Notes: generated by a model from the letters alone, not told the origin. A DNA stretch of 64,000 nt from Excoecaria cochinchinensis (GCA_947683425.1 CANTUQ010000058.1:14199501-14263500); one strand, 5' to 3'; positions 1 through 11,755 are shown, counted from the stretch's first letter. Numbers and translations are program-made.

Positions 1-902
1 ATAATTTAAGCTGCTGAATGAGACAAATTAATGCACTGAAGCTTTCTTCTGAATAGTTTTGATTCTCCAATATCGTCCTCTGAGGAAATAGTACATGACT
101 AGAAACTACCTTGTCTGCAGAAAGTTTCTGTGCATTTTATTTGGCACTATAGACACTTTTAGCTTGAAGATACCTCTGTTATGTCTTCTATGCTTTGCTT
201 GTAGATTGTACATAGTGTTCATGTTATTATGAGGGGCCTGAATGAATGATGTGGTAAACTAGATGCTGATGAATGAATGTTACAAAGCTTATTTTGTTTT
301 TAGGCAGGCTGAATTATTTTGGGTTCAGGACAGTTGCATGCTATTGGGCTAAAATATTATATTTAACATGGAAAAACATCTTCTCTTAAGTGCTTTTCAC
401 AATCTTTGAATGTAGAATTGCTGTTTTTTTATTTGGCAAAACAGACCTGCAGGTCTCTGAATTTTGCAATTTTTTGCTATTAAGCCATTGAACATTTATT
501 CTACAATATTAAGCTCCTAAACTTTCATTTTTTCAGACATCAAGCCCTTAGTTGATGGAAATCGTGAGTGTGGTATCTATGTGCTGTTATGTTGCAAAGT
601 GGTAGATACCTTGCTCATGATTTCCATCAACTAAGGGCTTGATATCTAAAAAAATAAAAGTACAGGCACTTAACAACAAAAATTCGTAAAGTTCAGGGCC
701 TTGTAGATGTGTTTTTCCTTTTTATTTTTAGTTTATCTATTATCAATTTACAGAAATACCCGAACTTTAATCTTCCTTGTTTAAATATTTTAGAAAGCTA
801 TATGCTCAACTTGTTTTAATGTTGATCTAGTGCGATATCATCTTGTATTCATGCACTTGAGATTTCATGCCACTTGTCTGACCAGTCACTTTCCAAGTCT
901 AG
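1..902 (+). other. ACX4: Intron of ACX4 (3' part)
   Basis: No coding segment matching ACX4 is visible before the acceptor AG at 901-902. The stretch is AT-rich intron sequence and contains the foldback MITE at 435-718. Confidence 0.75.
435..718. mobile_element. Mutator-type foldback MITE in ACX4 intron
   Basis: A 284-bp inverted repeat. The left half (from GGCAAAACAGACC) and the reverse complement of the right half (GGAAAAACACATC) match over almost the full arm, including a long near-identical inner arm at about 540-580 and 605-650. The element is flanked by a perfect 9-bp direct repeat, TTTTTATTT, at 426-434 and 719-727. Long terminal inverted repeats plus a 9-bp target duplication are the signature of Mutator-like elements. 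It has no coding capacity. The target is T-rich, so chance contributes a little to the repeat match. Confidence 0.8.
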
Positions 903-1666
903 GTTCTTGCTGTTTCACGTGTAATGGTCTCCTGGCAACCTATTGGAATATCAATGGGTATATATGATATGTGTCACAGGTATTATGGTGTACAATTTTA
1001 CCTGTTATGTAATATGTAAATGTTACCCCCGAATAAACTTTGGTTAATTTTAATCATTTTGAAGGTATCTACAAGAGAGGAAACAGTTTGGAGCACCATT
1101 GGCTGCTTTTCAAATAAACCAACAGAAACTTGTACACATGCTTGGTAATGTTCAAGCAATGATACTACTTGGTTGGCGCCTCTGCAAGTTATATGAGAAG
1201 GGTAAAATGACTCCTGGTCATGCCAGCATGGCAAAGGTATGAATCCATACAAAATCCTGAGATTAGAATATTAGCTGATTTTTGTCCTCTCTTTAGTTAT
1301 GACACTGTTGTGTATCTATATAGGGATGGATCACCTTACGAGCAAGAGAAACAGCTTCTATTGGGCGGGAGTTACTCGGTGGCAATGGAATTTTGGCTGA
1401 TTTTCTGGTTGCCAAGGTTTTTAGCTCAACTCTTCCTAAAATATATACTCATACTAAAACATAGGAAACATAATGAGATCGAAAATGGGTTTAGTCTTTC
1501 AATATCAAATGATTCTATATATATAATGCTGCAGGCATTCTGCGATTTGGAGCCCATTTACACATACGAAGGGACTTACGACATAAACACGTTGGTTACG
1601 GGTAGGGAAATTACTGGTATTGCGAGTTTTAAGCCTGCTGCATTGAGCAAACTAAGTCGCCTGTAG
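903..1666 (+). CDS. ACX4: Peroxisomal acyl-CoA oxidase 4 (short-chain), last four exons
   Basis: Four exons are read at 903-979, 1065-1236, 1324-1416 and 1535-1666, all with GT donors and AG acceptors and in consistent phase (the Arg codon of CHRYLQERKQFG is split over 979/1065). The peptide runs WQPIGISMGIYDMCHR, then RKQFGAPLAAFQ, GWITLRARETASIGRELLGG, and ends FKPAALSKLSRL. This matches plant ACX4, an FAD-dependent acyl-CoA oxidase or dehydrogenase fold enzyme that oxidises short-chain acyl-CoA in peroxisomal beta-oxidation and passes electrons to O2. The C-terminal SRL is a PTS1 peroxisome-import signal. Only the C-terminal helical domain is in the window; the 5' exons lie to the left, and 1-902 is intron. 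No frameshift or stop is seen, so this is probably the only intact host gene here. Family assignment is firm; the exact paralogue number is inferred from known ACX4 proteins. Confidence 0.93.
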
Positions 1667-1825
1667 ACTCTCTTCCTCACTATCCCATGAATGCCAACTT
1701 GCCTTTGTTCATTCCCATAATAAAATGTGTAACATGTTTATGTTATGTTATGCTGCTGTTAAAGAAAGCAAATCGATAAAACTTTAGAGGGCTAATTTGG
1801 AGAGCAATATTCCCGTATGGACCTA
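1667..1825. other. ACX4 3' UTR and short intergenic stretch
   Basis: The ACX4 3' UTR runs to about 1745. The rest is AT-rich with no further feature seen. Confidence 0.6.
1719..1724 (+). promoter_or_regulatory. ACX4: ACX4 polyadenylation signal
   Basis: A canonical AATAAA lies 53 bases after the ACX4 stop codon, in the expected place for the near-upstream element of a plant poly(A) site. Confidence 0.6.
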
Positions 1826-1943
1826 GTCATGTTTGGTATGACATAATTAATTGTGATGTAATAGATAATATAATGGATAAAGAAATGTAATGCAATTGAT
1901 TTGAATTATAATTATATTTTACTGTATTTAGTTGCATTAGTAA
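1826..1943. mobile_element. Left half of a probable MITE split by E1 (uncertain)
   Basis: AT-rich sequence starting near TCATGTTTGG. Its ends resemble the reverse complement of sequence near 12630-12676 (TCATGTTTAATAC). If E1 and one AGTAA duplicate are removed, 1826-1943 and 12247-12676 form one block of about 550 bp with imperfect terminal inverted repeats. I could not find a clear target duplication, so family and exact ends are open. Confidence 0.35.
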
Positions 1944-2410
1944 TGGTAAATCTAAAAAAGTCTTTATCTGTAGAAGAGAAAGCGATCCGATCGGATGAGA
2001 TAACCCTGCAATAAGAGGAGCCCGGTCGGACCAGCCGTGAGCACTCCGAAGCTTAAGTTAGTAGCGTAGAGAGAGAATGTGCTTTAGAGAGACAAAGTTG
2101 GATAATCAATACCTGGAGCCATCGTTGGCTGGACTATTTATATGAGATGGTTGAGGGGCACTCGAGTGCCTGGGGAGTGATTACTGGTTGTCAGAGTAGG
2201 TATTTGGCGACATGACAAGGAGCAGGTAGTAGGCATGAGCGCTGTCTTATGTCAGGCGGCTGATGGGACTGGCGGTCACATCAGCCGATCGGGCATATGC
2301 GCTGCCTAGGAGCTCATGTCTGATACCTTTAGCTGATAGGCTTTGGGTCTTGCCAGTTGAGTGGGCCGGCTGAATGGGCCTTAGAGCAAACGATATTTGC
2401 TGTGTTATCA
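1944..2410 (-). repeat. E1 3' LTR
   Basis: 467 bp, same length as the 5' LTR, with about 19 substitutions and no indels by eye. It borders the duplicated AGTAA at 1939-1943. Confidence 0.9.
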
Positions 2411-2423
2411 CTTGTCCCCCCTC
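2411..2423 (-). promoter_or_regulatory. E1 polypurine tract
   Basis: The minus strand reads GAGGGGGGACAAG immediately before the 3' LTR start (TGATAAC), the standard plus-strand primer position. E2 has an equivalent tract. Confidence 0.75.
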
Positions 2424-2638
2424 AACAGGTCCGATCGGGCATAGACTTGCCTTTGAAGGTTCGTTCGGATGGGATCAGTTTTGAAAATTCCCGATCCGAA
2501 GACGCGTGCTGGCGCGCTTTTTGAATTTAGGAGGCGCTTTTTCTGAAGAGACGCGCCTGTCTGTACAGTTGTTCTCATTTAATGCTGCGCATGTACCGAG
2601 GGCGACGCTTCGTTCTTCGCAGAGGCATAATATCTTTC

Positions 2639-2706
2639 GACACGTGGCGCTCGTTGAATGGCGCGTTGTTTGGCGTGTTCCAGAAGCTTTTGGCTTATAA
2701 ATAGGG
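2639..2706 (+). promoter_or_regulatory. Promoter of the E1 antisense gene
   Basis: On the strand opposite to gag-pol there is a G-box/ABRE (ACACGTGGC, 2640-2648), a heat-shock-element-like block (TTCCAGAAGCTTTT, 2678-2691) and a TATA box (TTATAAATAGG, about 2695-2705), about 250 bp before the antisense ATG. E2 keeps all three in the same order. The motifs are seen; their activity is inferred. Confidence 0.65.
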
Positions 2707-2950
2707 GACTCTGTGGAGCATTTCCTCTTTATTTTCGAAATCCCTAGCGAAGCTCTGTCAAAATCTCTCATCGAATTTCCAGATTTCTGCAACTATCTTC
2801 TGTTTCTTCTTCAAATTTCTTAAGTCTCTTTCATCAAGTAACTTTTTTCCCCTTTTGCTTTCTTTGTAATTTCGTCTTTTGCTTTCATCCCACACCCATT
2901 TCATTTAGAAATTAGATAGTTGCACCTTTCCTTCATTCTTTTTGTTGAAT

Positions 2951-5479
2951 ATGACCTCCAGTAGCGCTGAAACATTAGACACAAGTTTTCTGGATTGGTA
3001 TGAGAACAAGTCAGCCGTTGAGCTGCATTCTCGACTGACCGCTGGGGAGGTGGCTGAAATTCCCTCCAAGTACGGCCTTCCCGGTGACATATCGGTGTTG
3101 GCCTGTCCAGATTCAATGGCGGTGGCAGAGGGGCCTTTCGGCCAAGACAATAGGGAATGGTTCATCTGTCACCTTTCGAGCCTAGATGCGGGCCTGAGGT
3201 TTCCGCTGGGCGCCTTTGAAATGGCGATACTGAGGGGGTATGGTCTCGCCTCTAATCAATTACACCTGAACGGCTGGAGATCGGTGGCGTGCTTCAAAAT
3301 TCTCTGCAAGATAGAGGCGATAGCACAGACCCTGGAGCTTTTTACTCTTTTTTTCTACATCTCGGGTCGGAGCGACGGGACGGAGTATTTCTTCACAAGC
3401 CGCCCAAAGAGAAAGTTGATGTTCGTCCCCACCTCTATGAAAGGGTACAAAGAAAGGTATTTCTTGGTGGGGAGGAAAGGTGGATTTGGGGTGCGCCTCA
3501 CCCGATCGGCTAGGGTCGGGATTCTGAAGGACCTAGCCGCCGGTCAACCAATGTACGAGGGCGACATAAAGAAACTGATGGACGCCGTAAGTCGGCAAGG
3601 GGAGCCTTATCAGTCCAGCTTTCTCTTGACTGCACTGTTCGGGTCTCCTGATCCCGAGGGCACTAAAGCTGCAGAACGTGAGCATTAGGACCTGGGAGAC
3701 AACATTGTCATTATGCACCATCATGCATTGCACCATATTTATGCTTTGTGGAGGGGATTTCTGTATGAAAAACTTATCTTGTTTATTGTCTGGTTGCAGC
3801 TGAGATGGCTGGAAGGAGCGAGGCGTCTACGCAGCTCGGCGAGAAGATCAAACAGAAGCGCGAGGCCGAGCGGAGGGCCCAAGAGCAGAGGAAAAGGAGG
3901 AAATTGGTGTCCTCGGCGGAGCTACAAACCTCTCGGGCAGCTGCTGGCACCTCTTCTTCTGCCGCCGTGATAGACGCTGTCCCGCTCTGTTCTGCTCCTC
4001 CAGCTCCTACTGTGTCCGCCATCAGACCCGTGGTGCCCGGAGCTGCTAGCCACCATCTGAAGAACACCCGGGGTCCGAGGCTCCGGGACGAATCGGATGA
4101 TGACACCGCACCCATCCCTCACAATCCGAGAGGCGGAGGAAGCTGCCAAGAGGAGGGCGGATGAGGCTGCCCAGAAGAAAGCCGAGGAAGCGGCTAAGAG
4201 GAGGGCTACTGAGCTGATAGCCGAGTCGGACGCTCGGGTGGTCGCCAGGGGCAAAGCTGTTAAGCATGGCGAGTCTCCTCGACGCTCTTCTGACCGGCGG
4301 TCGGTTTCCCTGAAGGACATTTTAAGAGAGAACTTTGGCGATGATTGGTCGATGAGCCAGGTTGCTAATTTCAGCTGTCGGGGTCTTCTCCGTGATGAAG
4401 ATCATAGGGAAGCCGGCGTTGCCAGTCAGCTCCTCAGAGAATGCAATGCCATCAATCAGCAGTTGATGGATGTAAGGATTTGTTGCTTTGCTCTCGAGAC
4501 TTGTTTCCATCTTCGCGTGTCTGACCTATCTACTCTTGATCCTCTTGTGCAGGCTGCCAGGAGGACACAACGGCTACACCTGATGGCCGGCATATGGAGA
4601 GGGAGGGCCGAATCAGGCGCCGTGGCCAAGGCGGAGGCGAACACTCGTTATGAGACTGCCAAGAAAGACAACTCCGTCCTTCGAGCTGAGGTGGCCAAAC
4701 TAGAGGAGCGGTATGCTGCCTCCCATTCGGAGACAGTGGCCCTGAGGAAGGAGGCCCACCAAACGGCTCAGGATCTGAAGGCTCGACAAAGTGAAGCCGA
4801 CAGGCTGAAAGGGGAGGTTGCTCGGCTTTCTGCTGAGAATGCGCATCTGAGGCGGTTCGAAGCAGACGCGACCCGACTGGATGCCGAGTGCAAAGAGTTG
4901 ACTGCTGAGAACGTCAAATTGAAGGTGGAAAGCGAGCAACTTCGCAAGGATGCGGAGTCCTTGAGGTCGTCGGAAGAGGAGAGAGAGGCCTCCTTTACGA
5001 AGATTTTGGAAGTGGAGCTTGCAAGCCAAAAGGAGCACCTAGTTGATGAGTTAGCAGACGCCCAGGTGGAGCTGTTGTCTCGGCTAGTTCATGAAGCTGG
5101 GAAGCGCTTCCCCGGGGTGGATCTGACTTGGATGGACGATCCGGCATCACTGCCTGCTCCTCCAAGCGATGATGACGATGAGGGCGAGGGTGAAGCAACC
5201 GGTGGGGCTTCTGGAGAAGGTCCTTCACTTCTGGCGACTGTTCAGGAGGTTCCATCCGAAGTGGAGCCTGCGGCGCCTTTAGCCCCTGAAGCCGAATTGA
5301 AAACTCCTCCTGCGCCTGAGGCCGAGCTGGAGGTGCCTCCTTCAACGGGGCCTGTCTCTGAAGGGAAAACGGGATCTGTACCGCCGACTGCCGACCCTTC
5401 TCAAGCCATTGCCGAGCCGAACGCTGAGCAAGTCGTTGATCCTCCTGGCGAGGTGGATATTGTAAACATAGATAGTTAG
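2951..5479 (+). pseudogene. E1 antisense gene (gypsy-type transposon domain plus coiled coil)
   Basis: Three exons on the strand opposite to gag-pol: 2951-3677, 3800-4471 and 4553-5479. Donors GTGAGC and GTAAGG and acceptors TTGCAG and TTGTGCAG keep the frame, and E2 has the same junctions. Exon 1 (242 codons) encodes the plant putative gypsy-type transposon domain (Transposase_28-like; core GLPGD, LRFPLGAFEMAILRGYG, NGWRSV). Exon 2 is Lys/Arg/Glu-rich; exon 3 is a long coiled coil (AENAHLR, ELTAENVKLKVE) with an acidic Pro-rich tail. Function is unknown; such antisense ORFs are known from Tat elements. Near 4117-4125 this copy lacks 2 bases relative to E2, so the frame breaks in exon 2. The 81-base second intron has no stop, so unspliced RNA would also read through. 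Confidence 0.75.
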
Positions 5480-5779
5480 CTTATAATAGCTTTACTTTTT
5501 TTTTATTTTTGTAACGATTCTTTACGAATTGTATATTGGATTCAATCTTTAATAAAATTGCATTTTTTTCTGCAAAGTATTGATGTGCATAATCATGCAA
5601 ATGTGAGATACATAGATTTGTACTAAAATTGTTAATATAATCGAGCTAAATATTACTCGTAAAGTTGCGGACCGATCGCAAGTACTTCCTGAATTTAAAT
5701 AGCCTTCAAGTCAAATAACCGATCGGCTGGGATGCTCGTAAAAGCTGCATAATAACTGCATAAAAGTTGCATAGAATTG

Positions 5780-5962
5780 CATATTCGAGTTAAGCGATAC
5801 TCGTAAAGCTGCATAAAGATTGCATAACCGAGCTAAGTGATGCTCATAAAGCAGCATAAGAATTGCATGACTGAGCTAGGTGATACTCGTAGAATAGCAT
5901 AAGAATTGCATAACCGAGCTAGGCGATACTCGTAGAATAGCATAAGAATTGCATAACCGATC
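5780..5962. repeat. E1 43-bp tandem repeat between integrase and antisense gene
   Basis: About four imperfect copies of a 43-bp unit containing CCGAGCTAGG, GATACTCGTA and GCATAAGAATTGCATA. E2 has the same array in the matching place. It lies in the hypervariable region after integrase. Confidence 0.75.
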
Positions 5963-6150
5963 TAGAGAGGTTAGATCCTCTATAATACGGATAACATTTG
6001 GGGAGGTAAGATCCTCCTTCGCGATAGATTTGCTTTTTCAGCTTGGAATGGGCATCAAGCCTAGCGTAAGGCACTATATTATGCATTAAATGAACAGTCA
6101 TGAACGAAAGAGCCTTTTTATTAATTAGGCAATTGCCAGGTTCCGATACA

Positions 6151-9100
6151 TTATGAGACATGGTACTTTTTGAGTACTTCAACATTCCAGCTTCTGGGGA
6201 TATCTTGCCCTTCCACAGTTTGGAGCCTATAAGTGCTCGGGCTTAAGACTTTAGAGACCTCGTAGGGCCCTTCCCAATTTGGCATTAGCTTTCCCACTCC
6301 GGCATTTCCCGAGCCTAATTCTGCCTTTCTGAGCACCAGATCGCCTACATTGAAGGTTCTGGACCTCACTTTAGCATTATGGTATCTGGCCACTCTTTGT
6401 TTATAGGCAGCGATCTTGGTGTAGGCGTCCTCCCTCTTTCCTTCTATGAGATCTAAATCTTGGCATCTCTCTTGCGTGTTCATCCGTTCGGAGTAGAGAG
6501 CCGATCGGTAAGAAGGGAGATCGACCTCTACAGGAATCATTGCTTCGGAGCCGTAGACAAGGGAGAATGGCGTTTGATGAGTGCTTGTTCTGGGCGACGT
6601 TCTGTACGTCCATAGGACACTCTGCAGTTCTTCAGTCCAGTTGCCTTTGGCTTGACCCAGTCGCTTCTTTAATCCCTTCAAGATGGTCCGATTGGAGACC
6701 TCAGTCATTCCGTTGCTCTGGGGATGAGCGACTGATGTGAACTTTAGTCTTATGTTTAAGCCTTGACAAAAGTTTTTGAAAATGGAGCTGTCGAACTGCT
6801 TGCCATTATCTGTGATAAAAACATTAAGTAAGTCATACCTGCAGATAATGTTCTTCCATGTAAAGCTCTTGACCATCTCGGCTGTGATGGTGGCTACCGG
6901 TTCAGCCTCAATCCATTTGGAGAAGTGGTCTACCGCTACTATGAGGAACTTCATCTGCTTTTTGCCTTGGGGAAAAGGTCCTAAGATGTCCATTCCCCAC
7001 TGGTCGAACGGCCATGCAACTCCGATCGGCTGCTGGTCTGCTCCGTGTTGCCTTATAATCCTGCCATGTATTTGGCATTGTGGGCATATCCTTACTTTCT
7101 CCTGGGCATCTTTAAGCATGCTAGGCCAGTAATATCCCGTCTGAAGGGCTTTTCTTGCCATAGCTCTGCTTGCCTCGTGCGCCCCGCATATGCCTTCATG
7201 GAGCTCTCTGAGGATATAGTCTCCCTCTTCCTCCGTCAAGCACTTGAGCCAAGGGTGGCTGAAAGCTTTTTTGTACAAATCACCGTTAATGATGGAGTAA
7301 TTGAGAGATTTTCGAGATACCTTTCGAGCTTCATCTTTGTCCTCGGGCAGACGTCATGTCTGTAGGAACTGCTTGATTGGGCTCATCTAGGTTTCATTCT
7401 CTTGGTCGATCTCCATCATCTCCGGCTCATCTAGGGAGGAGGAAGTCTGGTTGACAACGGCAATGTGTTCCTCTATAACGCTTTGTGCGGAAGAAGACAT
7501 CTCTGCTAGCCGATCGGCCTCTGCAGTTTGATCTCTGGGGACTTTCTGTAGCACCCATTCCGACCCAGCCTCTTCCAGTTTGGCGCATGCAGCTTTGACT
7601 TTGGCCAGGTACTGGATCATTGTGGCCTCACGTGCTTCGAAGGTCCCCAAAACCTGACTGGTTACCAGCTGGGAGTCACTCCTGATGGCTACTGACTCCG
7701 GTCGGATGGCATGGAGCAGTCTCAGCCCTTGAAGGAGCGCCTCATATTCTGCCACATTATTAGAAGCTTTAAAATTAAGCTTTATGGCGTACCTTATTAT
7801 GATGCCCAGAGGGCCTTTTATTATTATGCCGACGCCTCCTCGAGTGTCATTTACTGCGCCGTCCACTGTCATTTCCCAGCATTGTGGTTTGGGCTGACTC
7901 TGTGGTTCCTCACCCGCAAATTCAGCTATGAAATCTGCTAAAGCCTGGGCGTTTATCGCTTTTCTGGGCTCGTACCTGACATCCCAGGACTGTAGCTTAA
8001 TTGCCCATCCCACCATTTTGCCTTCCAGATCGGGCGTCTGGAGTATCTTTCTAAGAGGATGACCCGATCGGACGACAATTGTGTGCGCCTCGAAGTAAGG
8101 TCTCAATTTCCTTGCACACATCATGAGGGTAATAATGAGCTGTTCGACCGGCCCCTTTCTTAGATCCGCACCTCTGAGTACTTCACTTACGTAGTACACG
8201 GGTAGCTGTTGGGTATCTTCCTCTCGGACCAAGGCACCTGCAACAGCTTCCTTAGAGGTGGCTAAATAGAGGTACAGATTTTCACCTGGTACCGGTCGGC
8301 TGAGCAGCGGCGGGTTGGTGAGGAATGCCTTCAGCTCTTCGAAGGCTTGCTGGCAGTCTTCCCCCCAGACAAAAGTTTCACTCTTCCTCAGCTTCTTGAA
8401 AAAAGGGGTGCAGCGCTTGGCTGAAGAGGAAATGAATCGTCCTAAGGCTGTTATCCTTCCATTCAGCTTCTGGATGTCTTTTATGCTCCTGGGGGGTTGC
8501 ATCTCGAGGATGGCCTTTATTTTTTCTGGATTTGCCTCAATCCCTCGTTGGGAGACTAGGAATCCTAAAAATTTTCCTGATGGTACCCCGAAGACGCACT
8601 TCTCGAGGTTGAGCTTCATCTGGAATTTATTCAGAGTATCAAAAACTTTTGCCAGATCGGCTGGATGTTCCTCGGCGCTTCGGGTCTTGACGATCATGTC
8701 ATCTACATATACTTCGACATTCTGTCCGATCTGGTCTTTGAAGATCTTGTTCATTAGACGCTGATATGTGGCCCCATCATTCTTTAGTCCGAACGGCATC
8801 ATCCTGTCGCAGAATGTGCCGTCGTCTGTGATAAAGCTGGTTTTCTCTTGATCGAGGAGCCACATCAGGATTTGGTGGTAGCCAGCATATGCGTCTAGAA
8901 GGGAGTAAATGGCATGCCATGCTGTGGCGTCTACCAACTGGTCTATGCTTGGCAGGGGATAGCTGTCTTTGGGACATGCCTTATTGAGGTCGGTAAAGTC
9001 GACACACATCCGCAGCTTGCCAGACTTCTTCTTGACCAACACCACGTTAGCCAGCCATTCGGGGTAGTCTACCTCTCGGATGGTTCCGGTCTTAAGTAGC

Positions 9101-11754
9101 CTATCCACCTCTTCAGAAATGAACTTCCTCCGATCGGGTGCGTGTCTTCTTAGCTTTTGGCGGATCGGAGAGAAGTTTGGGTCCACATTTAATTTGTGGG
9201 TGATTATCTTGGGGTCCACGCCAGGGATATCTTCCGGCTTCCAAGCAAAGGTCGCTTGATTGATGGTCAGGACATGCATGATGGCTTCTTCAGTTTCTTT
9301 ATCCATGCTTGTCCCCACCTGAACATTTTTCCCTTTATGTAGCGACCTGGCCTTTGTCGCCTCTGCTGGGTCCATCCTGGGCCTTGCCTCCTGCTCTTGC
9401 CGCTCGAGGCCGGGCTCTATGACCATTGCTTCTCGCTGTTGCTTTATCATGGTGATGTAAGCCTCCCTGGATGCTTTTTGGTCACCTCTCAAGACGGCGA
9501 CGCCTCCTGAGGTTGGAATCTTCATCACCATGTAGCGGATGGAGGTCACAGCTCCTGTCTGGAAAAGCAATGGCCTGCCGAAAATGGCATTGTAGGCAAA
9601 CGTCATGTCAATAACCATGAAAATTACCTTACAAGCGTGAGCTATTGCCTCTTGACCGAGCTCGACAAAGAGCTCTACAGATCCCACCACGGGAATAGTG
9701 GCGTTGCCCAGGCCGATCAGAGGAGTGGCATTCGGCTTCAGCTCTCCGATCGGGAGTCCCATGGCTCGGTAGGCCTGGAGAGTTAGGACATTGGCAGCAC
9801 TGCCGTTGTCCACTAGAATTCTCTTTACATTGAAATTATTTATCCGAGCTCTTACAACGAGAGCGTCCTCATGAGGAAATAGGACGTCTCGTGCGTCTTC
9901 GCTGGAAATGGTGACTGAGGCAGGCTGCTCTGCCTGGCGGGAGAGGTAGACGCCTTTCCCTTTCCCCTTTTTGGGGAGATCTTCTCCATAGGATGACCCT
10001 TCGGTGATCACGCTTATCACCCCGGCATAGGGTCTGCCCGGGTCGGCATTTCTGGGGTTCCTGCGCTCCTCATCGTCTGAGTCAGGATCATCCCTTCGAG
10101 GCTTCGGCTGTCTGCAGGGTTCGTCCTCTCTGGCCGGGCCTGTGAATCTCCTGAGGGCCCCGCGGCGTATCAGCCTTTCAATATCCTTTTTAAGTGAGGT
10201 GCAATCGTCGGTTAAGTAACCGACGTCTCTGTGGAACTCACAGTATTTGCTTGGGTCCCTCACAACCCGGCTTTTTTCGGAGAGGTCCCTGGGCCAGTTG
10301 ACTTTGCGGTGCTTCTCTTTGATCCACATTAGCACCGCGGTTGGGGTAGCATTGAGAGGGGTGTACGTCCTCTCTGCCTGATCGTCTGGACGTGGGTTCC
10401 GGTCTTTGCCCGATCCTCTAGCCTGGCCTGAGTTTCTGGAACTTTGAGCTCCGTCTTGGCCTCTAGCTGTCCGATCGGAAGTGGGGGCTCTTTGAGTAGA
10501 GCGATTGTCCGGATATTGTAGGCGGTCTAGAACGCTGGTCCTTCCTATCCTGTTGGACCTAAGGGCATCATCCAGCTGGATGTGTTGCCTGGCCCTCTCC
10601 ATAAGTTCAGCAAAGCTGGATGGGGGTCTTGTTGTAAGCGACTCAAAGAGTGGTCGGTCAGTGATGTCCCCTGATAAGGCGGTGGTCGCCATCTCGACAC
10701 TGACATTTCTTACCTCAGACATGGTAGCCTGAAACCTATCGATGTAGTCTCGGAGACTTTCATCGGTCCTTTGGTAAAGGTTGCACAGGTCGTTCACCGT
10801 CTTAGGCGCACGTGTTTGCACGATGAACCTCGTGGTGAACAGCTCCCTTAACTGGCTGAATGACGTAATGGATCCCATAGGCAGCTCATGGAACCACGTC
10901 AATGCATCCCCTCCCAGGGTGGTGGGGAAAACCCTACAGGCTATTCTTTCGTCATAAGTATAGACCTGTACCTTTGTCAAGTACTCGGCCAAGTGTGTGG
11001 TAGGATCGGTTTTGCCCGTATATCTTTCCATAACCACATCTCTCCACCTGGGGGGGAGCTCAGCATCAGTGATTTCCCTGCAGAAGGGGGAGGCGGTATT
11101 CCCGCAAGTGTTTCCTTCGAATGCGTCTTTCTTGGGCGGGAGGAAACCAAACTGCTTGAGTTTCTGCTTGAACCACTGGTCCTCTTTAGTCCACGGGTTC
11201 TGCTTGCTCAGGGTCGTGGTGGTGGACTCGCCCTTGTGCTTTCTCACCTGGCTGCGGTTTGGGGTGCACATGTGGGACACGTCATCCCTCACGGATGGAG
11301 TGGCGGACCTGCTGCTGTAGGGAGAAGCCCTATTTGCAGACATTATCTGCTTCCCCTTGTCACTCCTTCCCGGGGTCCTGATTGCGCTTTTCCGGGTTCC
11401 CTGAGCTCGGGACTCATTAATGATGATTCCCTTATTCCTGTTTCTCCTGAAGTCTTCGCCGGCGAGGTAATCCTCTTGGGCTCTTTCAGAAGCAGTTGGC
11501 ATTTTACCTTTCTTAAGGGTTTGGACAATGCTTTTTGTAAAATCACTGAGAATGGCGCGCATGTCCCTCACAGTGATGGGGGTGTCCTCTGGTTGCCTAG
11601 TAGCGGCATTATCGAATTCGGGAAGGAGGTTGGTCCTCATGGGGGACCTGGTGGGCGCTTCCCTCCTTCTCAAGGTGCCTGATATGGCACGAGTATTGTC
11701 ATCATGGTCAAGGTCCATGGGGGCTGTATTCTCATTGGATCTCGAGTTTGCCAT
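6151..11754 (-). pseudogene. E1 gag-pol polyprotein, two nonsense codons
   Basis: The ATG at 11752-11754 is chosen because E2 has an ATG at the equivalent position. The first open stretch is 1455 codons: gag (about residues 220-390), a CX2H-type zinc motif at 505-518, protease with DNGS at 649-652, reverse transcriptase (about 890-1080, YVDD at 1016-1019), a gypsy RNase H (about 1130-1280) and a second, archaeal-like RNase H (about 1290-1420). Then come in-frame TAG (7387-7389) and TGA (7354-7356). The frame goes on into integrase up to 6151: HHCC zinc ligands at residues 27, 34, 65 and 68 and catalytic D97, D157, E193 (D,35,E spacing), counted from the TTG codon at 7278. Together these copy and insert the element. 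In gag the third zinc ligand is Tyr where E2 has His. The stop between RNase H and integrase separates integrase from the rest. Confidence 0.9.
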
Positions 11755-11755
11755 C

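Noticed and set aside
1220..1666. Single 148-codon ORF over the ACX4 end
   Set aside because: It includes two introns; only the spliced exons match ACX4.
10888..11682. Long plus-strand ORF (264 codons) opposite gag of E1
   Set aside because: Mirror of the real gag frame; the matching stretch opposite gag in E2 has no equivalent long ORF and no domain is recognisable.
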